DNA of 64,000 bases from Rhodomicrobium sp. (GCA_021604665.1 BQJK01000002.1:620001-684000); one strand, 5' to 3'. Shown: positions 33,117 through 42,492, counted from the first letter of the stretch. Notes: a model not told the origin generated them from the letters alone. Numbers and translations: made by a program.

Positions 33117-35252
33117 TTAGTTGCAGGGCGCAACGCCGTTTTGCAGCACGGTACCGGTATTTGCGAAAGTAACGATACCTGCGAAGGTTCCTGACTGGCA
33201 GGTCACACCAACATTGGCGATATTGCCATCACCAGAAATTGTGCTGCCCGCGCCATTAACATCCAACAGGAAATTGCCGATCGGACCATCAAAGATATTA
33301 TTGGCAATGGTCACGGTATTATCACTATCAAATTCAATGGCGCGATCACCTATGCGGCCAAACTGATTGCTGATGATCTCAACGACATTGTCTGTACCGA
33401 ATTCAATGCCCTCAAATATATTACCGGAGCGAAGCAGCATATTGCCCCTGATAATGGCTGAGTTACGGTTGCCGAGTTCGATGATGTCATTGTTTGGCGC
33501 ACGCAGGCGGTTATTCTCTATCAGAATGTTTTGATTGCGATTATCAAACTCTATCGCCTCGTCTTCTTGAGAGCGCAGGCTATTTCCTGATATAACGATA
33601 TTGCGGTTACGGTCATCAAACTTCACAGCTTCCTCTCGCCCGTTCACCGTGTTGTTTGTGATCACGATGCCGTTATTTCTAGTGTTGAATTCAATGCCTT
33701 CCTGATCATGACCCGTTATGCGGTTGCCGGTGATGCTCCAATTCTGGTTATTATTATTGGCTTCAATCCCGCCTTCAGCAGCGTTTCTGATCTCATTACC
33801 CCTGATGATGACATTGCTATTACGGTTTTCAAAATCAATGCCTTCATCATCAGCATTACGAATTATGTTGCTGGCTATAAGGATGTTGCTGTTATCATTA
33901 TTGAAGTCGATACCATCATCACCAGTGTTGATAATCCGGTTTTGCGTTATAGCAATGTTGTCTTTTCCACTACCAACATTGACACCATCATCACCGGCAT
34001 TCGTTCCTCTGATGCGCAGGCCATCTATATGGATGTTATTGCCAACCAAGCTCAACACTTCGCCAGCACCATTGTTTCTAACAAGAGGCATAGAGCCGGG
34101 CGCCGCAAAATTCGCAACCACACCAGACTTTAATCCGCGCACCTGAATAATCGAGCCACCACCCATGATGGTCTGGTTGGCCTGCACCACCTGGGTGCCG
34201 TCTATAATTGACCCGTTTACAATGATGAGGCGGTTATCTCCTTCGTTTGCCGAGGTGGTGGTGATACTGCCGCTATTGTTCACATAAGCGACTTTGTCAA
34301 AATCAACATTGGTGATCGCATCCTCAACCTTTTCATCTTCGCTGATGGTGGTGATAATGTCATTGTCCCGCTCAATGCCATCAAGCATGCGGCGCTCTTG
34401 TGCCTTCAGGGCGGCATATTGCACCTCACGGCCCGTAACTGCATCGTGGCTGAAGGGGAGGCGCAGACGCAGGCCAACTTCATGGCGATCTTCGCGCACA
34501 TCATCGTAGGAAAATTCATATTCGGCTGTGAGCCTTGAGCCTGGCATGCTTGCGATTATGTCATTGATGCGGAGTTCTAAACGGGCCTTGCCGCCTGCGA
34601 TTTCCTCAAAGGCGTCCTCATGATCAAAATAAAAGGCACCGCCATAGACGCGCAGCTCATATTTTTCAGGGTTTAGATTCATCATCTCCAATGGCAGACG
34701 TGCGCCGATTTCACCGTCGATGCCATAGAGTGCAACTTCCTCGCCGCCGCGCATGAAGATGTTGTTGCCTTGCAGGATCACCTGCGTGAAGCCCAGGTTG
34801 CCTGCGGCTTGCGGGTCAGTGACCGGGCCATAAAAATTAAGGCGAGCATCAAAATTATGCGAGAGCATTTCTAACCCGCCTGAGAGCTGCCAGAAGCTGT
34901 TATCAATCTCAGTTGAGCGGCCGTCCACACCGATCCAGGCGCCAAAGTTAAAGCCATTGCTGAGCATCTGGCGGTAACCGAGAGCGAAGTTGCCCTCTTG
35001 CGCATCTTCTTCATAGAATTTGCCGCGCGCTTCGAAAAAGGTGAGAGAACTGTGGCCTTGGGTGATGGGAAGAAAGAGCGTCACTTCCCCGCGACTGGCG
35101 TCATCGCTATTGTAAAATCCGCCGATATCATACCAGGGCTGCCATTTTTTGGCGGCTGGCTCAGCTGACTGAGCGGATATACTTATTTGTAAAAATGCAA
35201 CAAAGAGAAATGACACGCACAACAGTGCCTGCCGTAAATATCGACCCATCAT
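33117..35252 (-). CDS. Inverse autotransporter with repetitive beta-helix passenger
   Basis: 711-residue outer-membrane protein. A signal peptide (LLCVSFLFVAFLQISISAQSA) is followed by an inverse-autotransporter beta-barrel (about 35-270: WQPWYDIGGFYNSDDASRGEV, FGAWIGVDGRST, ELRVYGGAFYF, GLRLRLPF). The passenger (about 350-690) is a parallel beta-helix of roughly ten coils of 23-25 residues with the pattern NIxIxxNxI...E/DxIEFxNRN. Two cysteines near the C-terminus (VTCQSG and VAPCN) could cap it with a disulfide. The barrel-first order is that of intimin/invasin proteins, but the passenger lacks the usual Ig domains. AGGAG is seven bases before the ATG. Probably an adhesin or surface enzyme; the NosD-like coils do not prove catalytic activity. 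Confidence 0.82.
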   Translation of the reverse strand: MMGRYLRQALLCVSFLFVAFLQISISAQSAEPAAKKWQPWYDIGGFYNSDDASRGEVTLFLPITQGHSSLTFFEARGKFYEEDAQEGNFALGYRQMLSNGFNFGAWIGVDGRSTEIDNSFWQLSGGLEMLSHNFDARLNFYGPVTDPQAAGNLGFTQVILQGNNIFMRGGEEVALYGIDGEIGARLPLEMMNLNPEKYELRVYGGAFYFDHEDAFEEIAGGKARLELRINDIIASMPGSRLTAEYEFSYDDVREDRHEVGLRLRLPFSHDAVTGREVQYAALKAQERRMLDGIERDNDIITTISEDEKVEDAITNVDFDKVAYVNNSGSITTTSANEGDNRLIIVNGSIIDGTQVVQANQTIMGGGSIIQVRGLKSGVVANFAAPGSMPLVRNNGAGEVLSLVGNNIHIDGLRIRGTNAGDDGVNVGSGKDNIAITQNRIINTGDDGIDFNNDNSNILIASNIIRNADDEGIDFENRNSNVIIRGNEIRNAAEGGIEANNNNQNWSITGNRITGHDQEGIEFNTRNNGIVITNNTVNGREEAVKFDDRNRNIVISGNSLRSQEDEAIEFDNRNQNILIENNRLRAPNNDIIELGNRNSAIIRGNMLLRSGNIFEGIEFGTDNVVEIISNQFGRIGDRAIEFDSDNTVTIANNIFDGPIGNFLLDVNGAGSTISGDGNIANVGVTCQSGTFAGIVTFANTGTVLQNGVAPCN

Positions 35253-35602
35253 TTCGCCAGCTCCTAAAACGCAGTACTAATTCTGTTAAGCTGACCGAAA
35301 CCCCGCTTGGCCTCAGATACTTACTTGGCGTGTCTTTTCTGGCAAAACCGGTGACCACTTTTGCGCAACACGAACATACTTAGCGTGCCTTTTCTCGCAA
35401 AACCGGCGACCACTTTTGCGCAACACGCGCTAACAGTCAGCTGGCCTTATTAAGGTTGCATGACAGACAGGGCGGGACAATTTAAAACTGTTAATAAATG
35501 GTTAATTTACCACATAGCGAGCTTTTAAGTGGCATTTTCATCACTAAATACTGCCTTGAACGGCGGAATAGTCACAAATTTTGAGATAAACAGGTCAGGG
35601 AT
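35253..35602. other. Intergenic region between the autotransporter and cupin genes
   Basis: 350 bases holding the divergent promoters and the 55-bp tandem repeat described separately. No credible ORF: the two small frames here read through the repeats. Confidence 0.4.
35317..35431. repeat. Two tandem copies of a 55-bp dispersed-type repeat
   Basis: GCAAAACCGG occurs at 35342 and 35397, and the surrounding blocks match over about 55 bases (ATACTT..GCGTG..TTTTCT.GCAAAACCGG.GACCACTTTTGCGCAACACG). The first copy has an extra ACTTG-like insertion near its start. Sequences with AAAACCGG.GNCCACTTTTGCG are, from memory, widely dispersed in Rhizobiales intergenic regions; this could be checked against genome data. 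Confidence 0.8.
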
Positions 35603-36070
35603 ATGAAGAAAAACACACCTATATTGGCATCAACTGCCGCAATAAGAGCGACGCCATCTGTATATCCAGAACCTTTTGCCTCACGGATGGCCGGGCGGGT
35701 TAAACAGCCGCTTGGTGACCTTTTTGGACTGTCCAATTTTGGTGTCAACATGACGACTCTTGAACCGGGTGCTATCTCAGCCCTGCATCACTGCCACTCA
35801 AAACAGGATGAGTTTATCTACATCCTCTCCGGTGAAGCGGTTTTGCATATAGGCGAGAGCGAAGAGATAATGACGCCCGGCATGGTGATGGGTTTTTCAG
35901 CTGGCGGGGCCGCGCATCACCTTGAAAACCGCTCAACTGAGCCTGTTACCTACCTCGAGATAGGCGACCGGACGCAGGGTGATGTTGGCACTTACCCCAA
36001 TGATGATCTGGTTGCCAAACATGATGGGGAGAAATGGGTTTTTGAGAGAAAAGACGGACGCCAGATTTGA
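35603..36070 (+). CDS. Cupin-domain protein
   Basis: 155-residue single-domain cupin. The metal-binding motifs are clear: HHCHSKQDEFIYILSGE (His, His, Glu of motif 1) and GAAHHLENRS (His of motif 2). The C-terminal VGTYPNDDLVAKHDGEKWVFE resembles the tail seen in cupins annotated as sugar-binding or dioxygenase-like, but no substrate can be deduced. AGGG lies a few bases before the ATG. It is flanked by a tRNA gene on the opposite strand. Confidence 0.8.
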   Translation: MKKNTPILASTAAIRATPSVYPEPFASRMAGRVKQPLGDLFGLSNFGVNMTTLEPGAISALHHCHSKQDEFIYILSGEAVLHIGESEEIMTPGMVMGFSAGGAAHHLENRSTEPVTYLEIGDRTQGDVGTYPNDDLVAKHDGEKWVFERKDGRQI

Positions 36071-36179
36071 GATGGGTTCGCGGCGTTGTCGGGGAGAATT
36101 TTAGTAAAATGGCGCGCCTTATCGAACGAAGTTCGAACGGGTTTTTAGATGAGGGGGCGACCATTTCTGAAAAAAGTAA

Positions 36180-36256
36180 TGGCGCGCCGGGGAAGATTCG
36201 AACTCCCGACCCCTTGATTCGTAGTCAAGTACTCTATCCAACTGAGCTACCGGCGC
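36180..36256 (-). tRNA. tRNA-Arg (anticodon ACG)
   Basis: On the minus strand, a complete cloverleaf: acceptor GCGCCGG (36256-36250) pairs with CCGGCGC (36190-36184), discriminator G and an encoded CCA (36182-36180). The D-arm is GCTCAGTTGGATAGAGT, the anticodon loop CTACGAA between CTTGA and TCAAG gives anticodon ACG, and the T-arm loop is TTCGAAT. The plus-strand frame across this gene is not a protein. Confidence 0.97.
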
Positions 36257-36491
36257 TTTTGATAACAGGGGCGAAACCCCCGTTTATGGCTGCCCCACAT
36301 GATGGGTGGCAGTGCTGACTTGATAGCGGGTAAAGATTAAGCATTTGGAAATGGCTTAAACCGCCCAAGCAGGCCGTATTACTATCGCTTTCATTCTCGA
36401 ATTGCAAGCGGGTTGTTTGATAAAGTTGCACCCCTTCGCCTCACCTTCACCAGCCTAATTCAGAATGCAGTTCGGGCCACGGGCTGGATGG

Positions 36492-37964
36492 TTAGTCAGC
36501 TTTACCATTTTGCGGTAGCTGAACACGGAAATGAGCGCCTTTTTCACCTTCAAGGCAGTCAATCTGACCTTTATGGGCGGCGATAATTTCAGCGGCGATG
36601 GCAAGCCCCAGGCCTGAGCCGCCTTTTCTATAACTACCTTTAAAGGCCTCAAACAAATGAGCGCGGGCGGCGGCTGGCAAGCCAGGGCCGTTATCGATAA
36701 TATCTATGACCAGCTTATTGCCTTCAGGCATGACGGAAATGACCACTTTGGGGGATTGGTCGCCGCTGTGCGCGCTGCCGTTCAGCTTTTCTTTGGCAGC
36801 ACTATCAGCAGGATAATCCTCTGCTTCGATAGCTTGGGCGCTATTACGGATTAGATTGCTAAAGACGCGGTAAAGAAGATCATGGTCGCCGTAAACCACG
36901 GCTTCATCTTCAATATTGATTTTTACATCCAGCCCGCGGCGCGGCAGGCCGAGCTCTTCCATCACTTCTTCTATTAACGGACGTAATTTGAAGTGGGTGC
37001 GGCTGGGGGCTTGGGTTTCAGATTTGCCGTACTGCAGCGTATCAGAACAGAGCTTGATGGCTCTATCTATTGAGCGCACGAGGCGAGGCGTGACCCGCTG
37101 CACAGTGGGGTCATTTACATTTGACAGCCTATCTGAGACCAGCTGGGCTGTGCCGAGCATGTTTCTCAGGTCATGATTGACCTTGCTGATGGCGGCCCCG
37201 AGATTGGCCAGCCTTGTTTTTTGCGCCAACATTGTTGATAGATCTGTCTGCATGGAGAGCAGCTCATTTTCAACAGTGCCGATTTCATCACTGCGGCCGC
37301 TGGGGATGATTTTTTTATCCGGATCTTCAGGGTTTTCGCTAAAGCTCATCATATTTTCGGTTAGCAAACCGATGGGGCGGACAAGCAGGTAATTGAGAGT
37401 TAAGTAAACAAGAGCCGCGGTGATAATGGAGATAAGAATTGAGAGGCCCAGAATATTTAGCGCGAAACTGATCATGGCTTTTTTTAATGGCGCCTGAACC
37501 ATCAGCACTTCAACGAACTCAACTTTACTCATCGCTGGTTTGCCAAGCACACTGATCATTGTGTTTTCGGGCTGGATATAGACCTTAATCGCATCCCAAA
37601 TCAGTGAGAAAAAGTTTTGGTTCCTTAAGTCATAAACATCCACCTTAAGGGCCGGCATGGGGGAGCGCAAAATTAAATGGCGCTGGTTGTTATGCTTGAC
37701 CGCAACGGAATAAACCTGAGCCTGATCTAGCAATTCTTTACGCAAGGTCTCTGGTATTTTGTTATTGGGTGCGGCTTCCACAGCGAGGGCGGCAATTTGA
37801 GCCGCGCTTAAGCGCTCTGCCAGCCAGTTACGGCGGAAGTTACCAATTGATGGTAGAAAGATCAGAATTTCAGCCAGCATGACAAACAATATTGTCAGGA
37901 TCAATAGTTTCTCCGAGAGGCGAAAGCCTCTATTTTGGAACTTTATGTGTGACTTTAAATTCAT
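36492..37964 (-). CDS. Orphan sensor histidine kinase
   Basis: 490-residue membrane kinase. TM1 (LLILTILFVMLAEILIFLP) and TM2 (about 165-195) enclose a periplasmic domain of about 130 residues of unknown ligand. A HAMP-like linker (RPIGLLTENMMSFSENP) precedes the phosphoacceptor His in KVNHDLRNMLGTAQLV. The ATP-binding domain has the N box (FSNLIRNSAQAIEAE), G1 (DIIDNGPGLP) and G2 (GGSGLGLAIAAEIIAAH). The H-box lacks the usual HELR and reads HDLR, common in one alphaproteobacterial group. No response regulator is adjacent. Confidence 0.85.
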   Translation of the reverse strand: MNLKSHIKFQNRGFRLSEKLLILTILFVMLAEILIFLPSIGNFRRNWLAERLSAAQIAALAVEAAPNNKIPETLRKELLDQAQVYSVAVKHNNQRHLILRSPMPALKVDVYDLRNQNFFSLIWDAIKVYIQPENTMISVLGKPAMSKVEFVEVLMVQAPLKKAMISFALNILGLSILISIITAALVYLTLNYLLVRPIGLLTENMMSFSENPEDPDKKIIPSGRSDEIGTVENELLSMQTDLSTMLAQKTRLANLGAAISKVNHDLRNMLGTAQLVSDRLSNVNDPTVQRVTPRLVRSIDRAIKLCSDTLQYGKSETQAPSRTHFKLRPLIEEVMEELGLPRRGLDVKINIEDEAVVYGDHDLLYRVFSNLIRNSAQAIEAEDYPADSAAKEKLNGSAHSGDQSPKVVISVMPEGNKLVIDIIDNGPGLPAAARAHLFEAFKGSYRKGGSGLGLAIAAEIIAAHKGQIDCLEGEKGAHFRVQLPQNGKAD

Positions 37965-38241
37965 TTACTTTTCTAAACGTTCATAGGGTTACAACAGAAT
38001 AATTCCGAAAACCCTTTTTTCTTAGCAACGCGGTTCGTCGTTCTCGCGCTTTGATGCTTACCAATTCACACCCCCATATTAGGGAAGTTATCATCGCTGC
38101 ATTTTAGCAAATGGGCGGTGTGTTTGCATTGTATTTGCCAGTTTAGCAGCTGATGCTAACGCTTGCAGAGCAGCCATTAGACAGTCTTAACAAAAGCCAT
38201 ACAGATCTGAAAGTGCTGCGTTTTATTTGCGGCACCAGAGT
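37965..38241. other. Intergenic region between the kinase gene and the flavoprotein gene
   Basis: 277 bases; the kinase gene and the upstream three-gene set are on the same strand, so this holds the kinase promoter. No repeat, hairpin or ORF seen. Confidence 0.35.
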
Positions 38242-39666
38242 TTAGCCTAATTTTGCCAGTAGGCGAATGAAGCGGCGGAGCATTGGGTTCATTAGTTTGG
38301 GCTGAAAATAGGTATATGCGACGCGCTTATTGATTTCGGTCAGGGTTGGATAAGGTGAGACGAAATCTGTCATGGCTTTGACATTCATACCAGCGGCAAT
38401 GGCGAATGACCAAAGCTGGATTAGCTCACCCGCATGATCCCCTACAATAGAGACACCGAGTATCTTGCCCTTCTTTGAGCAGATCAATTTTACAAGACCA
38501 TCTGTTTTGGCCTCTGCCTGAGCGCGGTCATTTTCAGCATAGGGCCAGCGCAGCACATGGATTTTGCCGTATTTTTTATCCGCTTGCTCTTCCGTCATGC
38601 CGATATGGGCGAGCTCCGGGTCTGTGTAAGTGACCCAGGGGATTTTTCTGGTATCCTGCTTGGACCAGAGGCGGAACAAGGCGCGGCGGATAACAATGCC
38701 TGCCTGATAGTTGGCCATATGGGTGAATTGCAGGCCGCCCGTGACATCCCCGATTGCGAAGACGCGGCGGTTTGACGTGACAAGCCCTTTATTCACTGTG
38801 ATGCCGCGGCGGTCATGTTTGATACCAGCGGCCTCAAGATTGAGGCGCTCAATATTTGGGCGGCGCCCTGTGGCAACTAGCAGGTGAGAGCCTTTCAGCT
38901 CACCGCGCTCTTGCCCCTTCATGACCTTCACGGTTATGCCGGTAACATCTCTGGTGATTTCTTCTATGCGGATCTCTTCATGTATTTCTATGCCCTCATC
39001 GCGCAGGCGCTCGAGAACAACGGCGGTTAATTCCGGGTCGTCCTTGCCAAGGGCTTTCATAGCTTCAAGCACAGTTACTTTAGAGCCGAGGCGGCGGTGG
39101 GCTTGTGCCATCTCCATACCGATGGGGCCGCCGCCGATAATGATGAGATGGGGGATTGGCTGCTCGTTTTGGAATATGGTTTCATTGGTGAAGAAATTGA
39201 CATTCTCTAACCCGGCGATCGGGGGAATGGCGGGGGAAGAGCCGGTTGCGATAATTGTGCGGCGGGCGCGTATTTGATATTGCCCGGCGATAACCGTGCG
39301 GGGATCTTTGAAGCTGGCTTCATGCTGGATGACATGAACACCCAGCCCTTGAAAGCGCTCAACCGAATCATTGGGGGCAATGGCGTTGATGACGCTCATC
39401 ACATGGTTATGGACCTGCTGATAATTTATCTCCGGCTGTACGGGGGCAACACCAAAATTGTTGGGCGCACGCATGAGATGGGCCCGCTTGGCGGCGGCCA
39501 ATAGGGCCTTTGAGGGGACGCAGCCTGTGTTCAGGCAATCGCCGCCCATACGGCCGCGCTCTATCAGTACAACATCTACCCCTAGCTGGGCCGCTGCGGC
39601 AGCAACAGAAAGACCGCCGGAGCCAGCGCCAATGACGCATAAATCGGGTGTAATTACATGTGACAT
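38242..39666 (-). CDS. MerA/Lpd-like FAD-dependent disulfide oxidoreductase
   Basis: 474-residue class I flavin disulfide oxidoreductase. FAD motif VIGAGSGGLSVAAAAAQLG, redox-active pair Cys44-Cys49 in GGDCLNTGCVPSK, NAD(P)-binding region IIGGGPIGMEMAQAHRRLGS and FAD site FAIGDVTGG. The C-terminal dimerisation segment reads FVSPYPTLTEINKR: where lipoamide dehydrogenase and glutathione reductase have a catalytic His (HPT), this has Tyr. It lacks the N-terminal HMA domain and C-terminal Cys pair of MerA, so mercury reduction is not supported. It is last in a likely operon after DUF547 and TVP38/DedA-like genes. Electron acceptor unknown. Confidence 0.8.
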   Translation of the reverse strand: MSHVITPDLCVIGAGSGGLSVAAAAAQLGVDVVLIERGRMGGDCLNTGCVPSKALLAAAKRAHLMRAPNNFGVAPVQPEINYQQVHNHVMSVINAIAPNDSVERFQGLGVHVIQHEASFKDPRTVIAGQYQIRARRTIIATGSSPAIPPIAGLENVNFFTNETIFQNEQPIPHLIIIGGGPIGMEMAQAHRRLGSKVTVLEAMKALGKDDPELTAVVLERLRDEGIEIHEEIRIEEITRDVTGITVKVMKGQERGELKGSHLLVATGRRPNIERLNLEAAGIKHDRRGITVNKGLVTSNRRVFAIGDVTGGLQFTHMANYQAGIVIRRALFRLWSKQDTRKIPWVTYTDPELAHIGMTEEQADKKYGKIHVLRWPYAENDRAQAEAKTDGLVKLICSKKGKILGVSIVGDHAGELIQLWSFAIAAGMNVKAMTDFVSPYPTLTEINKRVAYTYFQPKLMNPMLRRFIRLLAKLG

Positions 39667-39759
39667 GGAGATAGGGGCCCCTTTATTTTTTCAGACAGAT
39701 TTTGCTGTGTACCTGGCTCTGGTGGCCGGTGAGAAATACGCCGCGCAATTGCGGCCAGT

Positions 39760-40614
39760 TTAGGCTTGATTCCGTTTGTTGCGCAATCGTTTGATAAGCA
39801 CTGGTAACAGTGCCATCACACTTAACAGGATAAAAGCAATGATGATTTCTTTGGTGACAAGCGATGATGCCTCCAGAGTGAAGCTGCACCCCGCTTCGCT
39901 GCCCTTCTCTGTGATGCAATTTTCATAAGCCTGCTTTTGCGATCTGATGACAGACTCTAGCCCGTAGCCGGTGTACGCAAAGGCAAGGGTGCCGGGAATG
40001 ATGCCGATGAAAGTGGTAGTGATATAAGTCCATAATTTTACGCCCAGAAATGCTGGCGCCAGGTTAACAAGCCAGAAGGGAAAGGCTGGCACCAGCCGAA
40101 GGAACAGCAAATAATTAAAGGCATCCTGCTCAAACCCTTGCTGGAATTGTGAAAGCCAGGGGCCGGCTCGTTCTCGCAACGGCTCACCTAAGGAGCTGCG
40201 GGCGATGAGAAACAGCAGTGTTGCACCAATTGTCGCGCCAATGACCGTTGCCAAGGTGCCAATGAACCAACCGAATAACAATCCACCAGCTACCGTGACG
40301 ATTAACCCACCTGGGATAGAGAGAGCCGCGATGGCAATATATAGCAAGATGTAGATACCGATGGCCGCAAAATGATTGCTCTCTATAAAGCTGCGCAGTT
40401 CTTCAAGGTGGAGGGCGAGCTGCTTAAGGCTGAGATATTCATGGAGGCCGGTGCCGAACACAGTTGCCATAACCGCGATGAGTATGGCAACCGGCAGAAA
40501 GCGGCGAATGAGAGAGGAGTTGCGCTCTATTTGCTCAACTGGTGCCACGGCCTCTTCAGGTTCGCTCTTTTTAGGCGCGACCTTTTTAGGAGCTGGTTTA
40601 CCTTGCTGTGTCAT
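39760..40614 (-). CDS. TVP38/TMEM64 (DedA/VTT domain) membrane protein
   Basis: 284-residue protein with a Lys/Pro-rich cytoplasmic N-terminus and five or six hydrophobic segments. The VTT/SNARE-associated domain is seen in LSIPGGLIVTVAGGLLFG, FIGTLATVIGATIGATLLFLIARSSLGEPLRERA and FPFWLVNLAPAFLGVKLW. DedA-family proteins have been linked to membrane lipid flipping and polymyxin resistance, but no substrate is established for this member. It overlaps the stop of the DUF547 gene by 17 bases, which suggests coupling. The ATG at 40614 is preferred to the longer frame. In many proteobacteria such a gene sits beside a MerA-like oxidoreductase, as here. Confidence 0.82.
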   Translation of the reverse strand: MTQQGKPAPKKVAPKKSEPEEAVAPVEQIERNSSLIRRFLPVAILIAVMATVFGTGLHEYLSLKQLALHLEELRSFIESNHFAAIGIYILLYIAIAALSIPGGLIVTVAGGLLFGWFIGTLATVIGATIGATLLFLIARSSLGEPLRERAGPWLSQFQQGFEQDAFNYLLFLRLVPAFPFWLVNLAPAFLGVKLWTYITTTFIGIIPGTLAFAYTGYGLESVIRSQKQAYENCITEKGSEAGCSFTLEASSLVTKEIIIAFILLSVMALLPVLIKRLRNKRNQA

Positions 40615-41506
40615 TGAGCGTCCAATCATAGAAATAGTCGTCAACCTGCCCGGCGGCGCGGAAGACGGCGGCTTTATCAGCGGTTAGATATTTGCTGATA
40701 TGAGCGCGCACCTTGGCTTCGCTGCCGCCAAAATCTTTTTGAAACCAGCTATATATTTTTGATAGCCCTATTTTGCCGTTTTTAATACTGACGCCTTGGT
40801 TGGAATTCACAAATTCTTTCGCGGCGCTTTCAAGCTGTTGTTGCAGGCGCTGGCCGGTGAAGGCCTCTGGCTGCAGGTTGGGGCAACCGACAGAGGCGCA
40901 ATTCACCGCATAATGGACGCGGGGGTCTTTGAAAACTTTTCTTAGGATTTGATGCTCGATATCATCAAGGCTTAAAGATTTACCTTCAATGGTGATGAGC
41001 TTTTTACCCCAGGGTCCATTCGCGAACAGGCCGGGGGAAATATCAATATCTCTGATGGTGGCAACCGGGTAGGCCTCTTCTACAACTTTTAGGGTTAGGG
41101 CGTTATAAAGGTTGGCCCAAAAGCTGAATTGCGCATCGCGCGGCAATGTACGGAGCTTAACCCGGCTTAACTGGTCAATATAAGCTTTCAGGGCGGGGCG
41201 GTGATTTTTCAACTTTTTATAATCAACACGGTTGAGGCCGCTTTTATCCCTCTTGATAACTGATTTGAGAATTTTGGTATATCCGCTGTGGTCTGGCAGG
41301 GCGGCGAGTTGGCCGCCTGCTTTATTGGCGGCCTCATCTCTGAGGTTGAAATGCTGCTGAAGACTCTCAGCTTTGGCAGAGTAGGTCGGCAGCGCCATAA
41401 ACAATACCGCCAATAGGCAGCAGAGCGCCCAGGCAAGATAGGTGACTTTTAAGCAGGCCGCTGAAATGGCTGTATAGGGTTGATGTCGCTGAAATCTTCT
41501 GGACAT
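40598..41506 (-). CDS. DUF547 exported protein
   Basis: 302-residue protein with an N-terminal hydrophobic segment (YLAWALCCLLAVLFMALPTYS) and cleavage-like AKA, so probably periplasmic. The DUF547 domain is recognised from FWANLYNALTLKVVEEAYP, PGLFANGPWGKKLITIEGK, HYAVNCASVGCPNLQPEAF and ISKYL. The catalytic role of DUF547 is not established; the Cys in VNCASVGCPNL is strongly conserved in the family and could be a nucleophile. The ATG at 41506 is preferred over a longer open frame because its hydrophobic segment then lies near the N-terminus. First gene of the minus-strand set with TVP38 and the flavoprotein. Confidence 0.78.
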   Translation of the reverse strand: MSRRFQRHQPYTAISAACLKVTYLAWALCCLLAVLFMALPTYSAKAESLQQHFNLRDEAANKAGGQLAALPDHSGYTKILKSVIKRDKSGLNRVDYKKLKNHRPALKAYIDQLSRVKLRTLPRDAQFSFWANLYNALTLKVVEEAYPVATIRDIDISPGLFANGPWGKKLITIEGKSLSLDDIEHQILRKVFKDPRVHYAVNCASVGCPNLQPEAFTGQRLQQQLESAAKEFVNSNQGVSIKNGKIGLSKIYSWFQKDFGGSEAKVRAHISKYLTADKAAVFRAAGQVDDYFYDWTLNDTAR

Positions 41507-42160
41507 TTGTTTTTCCGTTTTTATCTGCCACCGTCTTTCATGCTCACTATCCAGGATGCTTACTATTAGGGCTAAGCAACGTCGCTGGGATAGATAGGAG
41601 AGGCGGCTATGTTTGTTATTCGATGGGTTATTTCTAGCATGGCTGCATTTGGGCGTGGGATCATAACTCTTCAAACGGTTGTGATGGGCTGTGAGATGCC
41701 AGGGGCTTGCCTTTTGAATCTCAGATTCTTTATTAACTCCCCTACCCATCAGGCCCCTACACCTCTGGCATTTGCGGCAGCTTTGGCTCAGGCTTTAGTC
41801 TTGAGAGTGGCTAAATCATCATTTTAGGGGGCGCGAGTTAGAAATCTATGGAGCGCGTGGCAAATTACCTATAGAGCGTGAGGCGTATTGCATTTGCAGC
41901 AATAGGCGGCTGGTTGACGGCAGCAAGCGGAAAATTACGGCCTTTTCAGCGCATTTGCATTGACAATAGGGGGCTTCGCTGTCTATATGCCCTCTTCATA
42001 TAGCTTTTTGCTGATGTGACATCATTTAAGCCAAGCACAGTTGATCTTGAGGCTTTTTAGCTCGGATTGCTGGTTGGGGCGTTTTTCTTTGCTCTATTTC
42101 ATCTTGCCTTAATATGTATGACCTGTCATTCATCAGCCTTTATTTATTCGGAGATGCGCC
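41507..42160. other. Intergenic region upstream of rpmH
   Basis: About 650 bases between DUF547 (minus) and rpmH (plus). Minus-strand frames continue from the DUF547 gene but have weak coding character. I see no RNA gene, dnaA-box cluster or strong hairpin; the rpmH promoter is expected close to 42100-42130 but is not placed. Confidence 0.35.
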
Positions 42161-42295
42161 GTGAAACGTACATATCAACCTAGCCGCTTGGTGCGCAAAA
42201 GACGCCACGGTTTTAGAGCACGCAAAGCCACTAAGGGTGGCCGTCACGTCCTGGCGAACCGCCGGGCACGCGGTCGTAAGCGTTTGTCAGCATAA
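42161..42295 (+). CDS. rpmH: 50S ribosomal protein L34
   Basis: 44-residue L34: GTG start followed by [18 protein letters not shown] and ending [10 protein letters not shown], matching the family over its whole length. CGGAG lies eight bases before the GTG. It is the first gene of the conserved rpmH-rnpA-yidC block and is followed by a hairpin that could reduce expression of rnpA relative to L34. It is too short to appear in a 60-residue ORF search. Confidence 0.97.
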   Translation: MKRTYQPSRLVRKRRHGFRARKATKGGRHVLANRRARGRKRLSA

Positions 42296-42332
42296 GCTGA
42301 TTTTAGCTTTTAGAATATAAAAGACTAAGCGA

Positions 42333-42356
42333 CCCCGGCCATTGCGCCGGGGGTTT
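42333..42356 (+). terminator. Hairpin between rpmH and rnpA
   Basis: CCCCGGC (42333-42339) pairs with GCCGGGG (42346-42352), followed by GTTTTG. This is a modest terminator or attenuator; read-through to rnpA is expected. Confidence 0.6.
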
Positions 42357-42492
42357 TGCGTTTAAGGTATTGTTTTTAAGTTATTTATTTGGTTGTTTTG
42401 AAAAACTTTACTGGTTTGGCCTTTATTTCGTGTTTTTGGATTTCGGAGTTTTGGCTTTAAGCAAGGCTGTTTGCGCCTTATAAACAGCGCTG

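Noticed and set aside
36067-36318. Plus-strand 83-residue ORF with GAPGKIRTPDPLIRSQVLYPTELPAL
   Set aside because: It runs antisense through tRNA-Arg(ACG) at 36180-36256; this is a familiar false prediction across tRNA genes.
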